This document shows, in pieces, positions 59,828 through 64,000 of a stretch of 64,000 bases of DNA. The translations under genes were made by a program, and so were the position numbers. The notes under the pieces are model-generated. The model worked only from the letters and a program-made list of their open reading frames with translations. It was not told where the DNA came from and made no database searches. The first letter of the stretch is position 1, and every line of letters starts with the position of its first letter. Source of the stretch: Rachycentron canadum (Eukaryota; Chordata; Actinopteri; Carangiformes; Rachycentridae); contig CM076655.1 in the NCBI GenBank assembly GCA_038496675.1, forward strand, positions 21,486,518 through 21,550,517, read 5' to 3'.

Positions 59828-62139
59828 ATGGCTCAGCTAGTCATTTTTATTTTTACACTCATGACACTTGCTGTTTCAGGGAGACACTTTTTTAGTGAGA
59901 GGTCACGTTGTTACCAGCCGGTGCCCAGAAAATCTGACTTTGGGGTGAAGTGAGTGAACTGTCAAGTTTTCTCTTTCTGTGTTTTTGCTTCTGTTTATAC
60001 AAATTCTGACAAGGTAGCTGCTCAAACTGAACTGATTTTTGTGTATCCAGCTTGATTCAAATAAATTAAAACTTTGTGAAGAAACTTCTAGATCTCAAGG
60101 CTTTTTTTTTTTTTTTTTTTTTTTTTTCCCCTCCCCACAAATAATAAACTAGCAGCTTTTTGGATGCTTGTTCTGACAAGAGTAGTCAGTTTTGATGTTG
60201 CTGAAAATGGATGCACTTTTGTTAATGTAAGGATAAATTCGATGTGGCTTCTTGTTCAGTGTAGATTTTCCTGGAAAGCTCAACTCTGCACAGTTAAACT
60301 GTAAAATCAAGGAAAGAATCCTAGCGTTTCAAGTTCTTGTTTTCGTTCAGTCTTGGTGGGGCTTTTCTTGTCATTTCTAACTTGCTTTAATGTGCTCCAG
60401 TCAGTTGGCTGGGAATAAAGTGAGACTTGGCTGAAATTCAAATATCTTAGCTGCTACTTATTTGTGACAAGACTTGTCAAACCTCAGTGCCGTGATCTCT
60501 GCTACAGGACCACAGTCCGTCCTCATGAACTCCTGAACCTCGCTCAGCTGCCAAAGTCCTGGGACTGGAGGAACATAAATGGCATCAACTATGCCAGTAC
60601 AACTCGTAACCAGCACATACCTCAATACTGTGGCTCCTGCTGGGCTCATGGGAGCACCAGTGCAATGGCAGGTTTGTTTTTCTGTGTGTTCCAGGTTGAT
60701 TTCACTGTTGCCTTTTTAACATCCAGGTATACATCTATGCAGAACAGTGTCTGTTCCTGTGTAATCCAGAATATGCTGTCTGATGTTAGGGGCCTGTTAA
60801 GCAATTTCAATTAAACTTACTCATAGCAAGCTCTAAGAGTATTCACCTCACTGTAGGATTTTGGTGTATAATAACAAATGCCTTCTAAAGTTGTAGTTTT
60901 TAAACTTTGGCTTTTTTTTACACTAGCTTGATCATGTGTTATTCTATCTGAATTTGGATTGCAACCATTTGGATTGAAGTGTTGCTGACCATTTTCTCAA
61001 AACAAAATGCAAATTAGATCTTGTGACAAAATAACAGATGGGCTTCTCTGTGACATCAAATCACTTGTGCGAGACTTTTCCAAAACAAATATTGCATTTG
61101 TGTTTGAAACTTTACTCTGCCTTGTCTAGATCGTATTAACATCAAGCGGAAAGGAGCGTGGCCATCTGCTTATCTGTCCGTTCAGCATGTGGTTGACTGT
61201 GCTAAGGCTGGCACATGTCATGGCGGTGACCATGGAGGGGTGTGGGAATATGCCCACACACACGGCATCCCTGATGAGACCTGCAACAACTACCAGGCCA
61301 TTGACCAGAGTAAGGACTCGAACAGGGTGCTGTCTTATGATGCATCCATGCAAGAGATGTGCTTTTGAGTCAATGTTTTCTCTGCAGAATGCAAACCATT
61401 CAATGCATGTGGGACATGCACAACTTTTGGGAAGTGCGACAATGTGCAGAACTACACTCTGTGGAAGGTGGGGGACTTCGGTGCCCTTAGTGGACGGGAA
61501 ATTATGATGGCGGAAATCTACGCTGGTGGACCAATCAGGTTTATAAAACTGCAAATTTTGACTGCATATCAAATGTCCTGAGTTTGAATTTCCCTACAGT
61601 CTGATGCTGGCTAATCGCTTCAGTTTCAACCAGCAACTGTCATAAATGCCAAATCATGTTTTTGTTCACATCACTTCAACTGAATCCTCCTTCCTGCAGC
61701 TGTGGAATCATGGCCACAGAGAAACTTGACGCATACGCCGGGGGTCTGTACTCGGAGTATGTCGAGACTCTTGACATCAACCACATTGTGTCTGTGGCAG
61801 GCTGGGGAGTGGAAAATGGCACTGAATACTGGATTGTGCGCAACTCCTGGGGAGAACCATGGGTGAGTCATCACATAGTAACTTAACAGCCTGAGTTTTA
61901 CATGGTTCAGGAGCTTTTTAAACTTGGCATTTTAAAAATTGGCTGCTGGAATGAAATGCAGTGAATGCACTTGCTTTATAATCCATCTGACCTTGAGGGT
62001 TCCCCCCCCCCAGGGTGAGAAGGGCTGGCTCAGGATTGTGACAAGTGCCTACAAAGGAGGAAGTGGAAGCCAGTACAATCTTGCTTTGGAGGAAGACTGC
62101 ATGTATGGAGATGTGCTTCTACCCTTAACTTATCAATAG
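59828..62139 (+). CDS. ctsz: Cathepsin Z (cathepsin X), complete six-exon gene
   Basis: Lysosomal papain-family (C1A) cysteine protease with carboxypeptidase activity. CDS = join(59828..59949, 60508..60671, 61130..61309, 61388..61538, 61700..61862, 62014..62139), 906 bp, 301 residues, close to human CTSZ (303). All five introns are GT-AG and the phases (2,1,1,2,0) join without a break. The start ATG has an A at -3 and G at +4, with an in-frame TGA upstream at 59,792. Residues 1-18 form a signal peptide. The short propeptide carries Cys28, which in the human enzyme forms a disulfide with the active-site cysteine. Mature enzyme should start near Leu55 (LPKSWDWRN). Active-site residues are Gln76, Cys85 (CGSCWAH), His234 (NHIVSVAGWG) and Asn254 (VRNSWGEPW). 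The HIP mini-loop (77-79), which defines cathepsin Z and restricts it to C-terminal trimming, is present. N-glycosylation sequons are at Asn177 and Asn245. The human propeptide RGD is not conserved (here RKSD). The C-terminal tail is slightly longer than human. Confidence 0.97.
60102..60127. repeat. T homopolymer in ctsz intron 1
   Basis: 26 consecutive T in the first intron, too far from the acceptor at 60,506-60,507 to serve as its polypyrimidine tract. Confidence 0.95.
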
Positions 62140-62220
62140 ACAAGGAACATGTATTTAAACTAAAAACTAGCAACAGCTTCATGGCTGTAATTTCTAATGA
62201 TTGTAAAATCACACTATTGG

Positions 62221-62226
62221 AATAAA
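62221..62226 (+). terminator. ctsz: ctsz polyadenylation signal
   Basis: Canonical AATAAA 81 bases after the stop codon, followed by TTGTGTG at about 62,238-62,244 as a GT-rich downstream element. This predicts a 3' UTR of only about 100 bases. Confidence 0.8.
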
Positions 62227-62249
62227 CCTGGGGCAACTTGTGTGCCAGT

Positions 62250-63505
62250 GAGTAACCTCTGAAAATGCAACTTTTTTTTTTTTTTTTAAATCATTGAGAG
62301 ACAAGATTACCTTGATCTGCAACTTGTACTTAAAGTATGGATGCTTCCCCCTATATCATGCACCCTGTCTGGCTAAGGATCCATCACTATAGTAGCCTGT
62401 CTCCTGGGTAAAACTGGCTGCTGATGACTTGTGAAACACTCTTGATCAAAGACAAGGCATTTGAGAGACCTAGTTTTTCATAGGTGAAGATTTCTCTATT
62501 GGAACTTTTATATTACATTGCCATCCCTCCAAATACCAATTTGTATTAAAACCCCACTTGTTTCTCAAGATGCAATAACCCTGATGCTGGATTTGTTTAT
62601 TGTAACTTAAACTCTCATCAGAACCACAGAATGAAACTGTACCACATGCTTTGTGACTAGTGAGCTGACTAACATGAGTAAAACCAGTGCTGTGCCCCTC
62701 TATAATTTTAGGAATGACTGGAACAAAATGAGGTCACTTGCAATGTTAAGAGCAAGTAGCTGAATTTTTGTGGGGGTATTGTGACTACTACATTTTGGGG
62801 TGCTTGAGGCATAGTACACCTGAGACCATTGTCCCATAAAACTGCATTTTAAGATACATTATGCACAGAAGGACAGGCACTCAGCTTCTGCCAAAAAAAA
62901 AGTTGTGAAATTAACTTCAGGTCTCCAGGGGAAACTTGCACAAATTTGCTCTGAAGGTGCTTTGCCACACTGATTCGGTTTTTTTTTTTTTTTTCTTCCT
63001 CCCCCCCCTTGGCAGGAAACCTTTTACATGTAGCCTAATTTGCATCTGCCTAGATGTGCATTGGTACAACAGTGTCCATTTGTAAGTGGGTGTAAATTAA
63101 CTGTCAGGGCTCAACGCTGACAGTTATTGTTTTTCTGAGATGGAGATGAACGGCGTACGACAACTCTTGTCTTTACCTTGAAACTTCAGGCAGGTCACAG
63201 GGCGACCAAACCGAGTGACATTTGTTTGCTCTACATCTCTGAGCTTGATAAACAGACCCACCTCCTTTATTGACTGACATGCTTTATTAGTTTCAATTCT
63301 GTCATGCTTCTGGAGTAACATTCAGTTTAATCACCAGTTATCTACAATGGCACACACAACCGCACAATGCCATCCTCTGAGTTTATGTGCAATTATAAAG
63401 AGACTATTTTCTTGGTGTTCAGCTGGGGAACAAAAGAAAACTGAGCACTTAGATATTTGGTTAAGGGGATGCAACAATAATAAAAATGCATAAACACAAG
63501 CTGCA
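62250..63505. other. Intergenic DNA downstream of ctsz, no gene recognised
   Basis: T runs near 62,271-62,287 and 62,980-62,994, the latter followed by a C run. ORFs of 60-68 codons lack motifs. No further exon or RNA gene recognised. Confidence 0.55.
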
Positions 63506-63509
63506 GTGC

Positions 63510-63960
63510 TTTGCTGCTGATATGGAAATGCTTCCCATTAACTGCAGTTTTCCATTCAGCATCTCTGGGGAGAACAAAGGATAATCAAACCTTATGCAGT
63601 GCCGTTCAATTCAAGCCTCCAAACCAAGGCGAACCTTAAGCCTATCAAGCCGTGGCGTGTCCAAGTGGAGACCCACTGTGAAAACAAATATTAAATATAA
63701 TTTGGTTGCTCAATATTATGCGATCAAGCCCCCACCCTTGAGCAATCTTTCACGTGAAATTAAATTTGCGCTCTGATTAAATTTCCTGCATGTTTTCTCA
63801 TTTGCATAATCACAAACAGAGCTCTAATGGCTGCGAATGAAAACACACGGTAATCTGTGGGTCTGAGGCTCAAAAAAGAACTAGTCAAAAAAAAAATTGT
63901 GATTAAAAAAAAAAAAATGAATGCAGGTTGCAAATGCACGAGCCATTTTCATACTGAATG
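63510..63960. other. POU/homeodomain-motif segment, candidate conserved element
   Basis: A perfect octamer ATTTGCAT lies at 63,800-63,807, next to CTGATTAAATTTCC (63,773-63,786), GAAATTAAATTTGCG (63,756-63,770) and GAGCTCTAATGGC (63,820-63,832). No ORF or repeat family recognised. Candidate enhancer; inference. Confidence 0.35.
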
Positions 63961-64000
63961 ATTCAGCATTCATCTTCATTATAGCAATTGATATGGCAAA

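Noticed and set aside
60482..60507. Alternative ctsz exon 2 acceptor at CCTCAG (60,482-60,487), paired with donor GGG|GTGAAG
   Set aside because: It would keep frame but add residues not matching the family; the GAA|GTGAGT donor with CTACAG acceptor gives the expected VKT..RPHE propeptide.
61187..61507. 106-codon plus ORF within ctsz
   Set aside because: Wrong frame; the correct frame of exons 3 and 4 gives conserved cathepsin Z sequence with matching splice phases.
61126..61572. 148-codon minus ORF over ctsz exons 3-4
   Set aside because: Antisense shadow of real cathepsin Z exons.

Overview
The window is vertebrate nuclear DNA, almost certainly from a ray-finned fish and probably a percomorph. 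Three things point this way: one recognisable multi-exon gene (cathepsin Z/X) with vertebrate GT-AG introns, interspersed repeats that I recognise from percomorph genomes, and decayed fish-type Tc1 transposons. There is no bacterial or viral gene organisation; nearly every other open reading frame is a chance ORF or lies inside a repeat.

Layout. Positions 1-59,380 contain no protein-coding gene that I can recognise. This stretch holds microsatellites, homopolymers, a 398-base assembly gap (45,206-45,603) and dead mobile elements: a near full-length Tc1 element with IR/DR ends at 16,991-18,390; two internally deleted copies of a second Tc1 family at 25,318-25,572 and 57,800-58,230; an L2/jockey-like reverse transcriptase remnant on the minus strand at 13,530-14,100; two TTAA-flanked MITE-like elements at 47,702-48,166 and 57,365-57,667; and a possible Harbinger-like MITE at 28,650-29,360. 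It also holds several percomorph interspersed repeats. Between the repeats are unique-looking segments (for example 9.4-9.7, 12.6-13.0, 22.1-22.5, 32.3-33.0, 46.3-46.7, 50.9-51.1 and 54.8-55.2 kb) that are rich in homeodomain/POU-like motifs or unusually rich in CpG. They are candidates for conserved regulatory elements, but conservation cannot be tested from one sequence.

Positions 59,685-62,226 hold a complete, compact cathepsin Z gene on the plus strand: CCAAT and TATA-like boxes, six coding exons totalling 906 bp with consistent splice phases (301 residues), and a polyadenylation signal 81 bases after the stop. The catalytic Cys/His/Asn, the HIP mini-loop that defines this family, and the propeptide cysteine are all present. 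Downstream DNA to 64,000 has no further recognised gene.

No new multi-gene system is visible. The most interesting observations are an interspersed repeat carrying a perfect nuclear-receptor half-site array (DR1 plus ERE-type IR3) at 20,565-20,592, the CpG-rich island at 54,840-55,040 that is open on both strands, and the motif-dense AT-rich segments.
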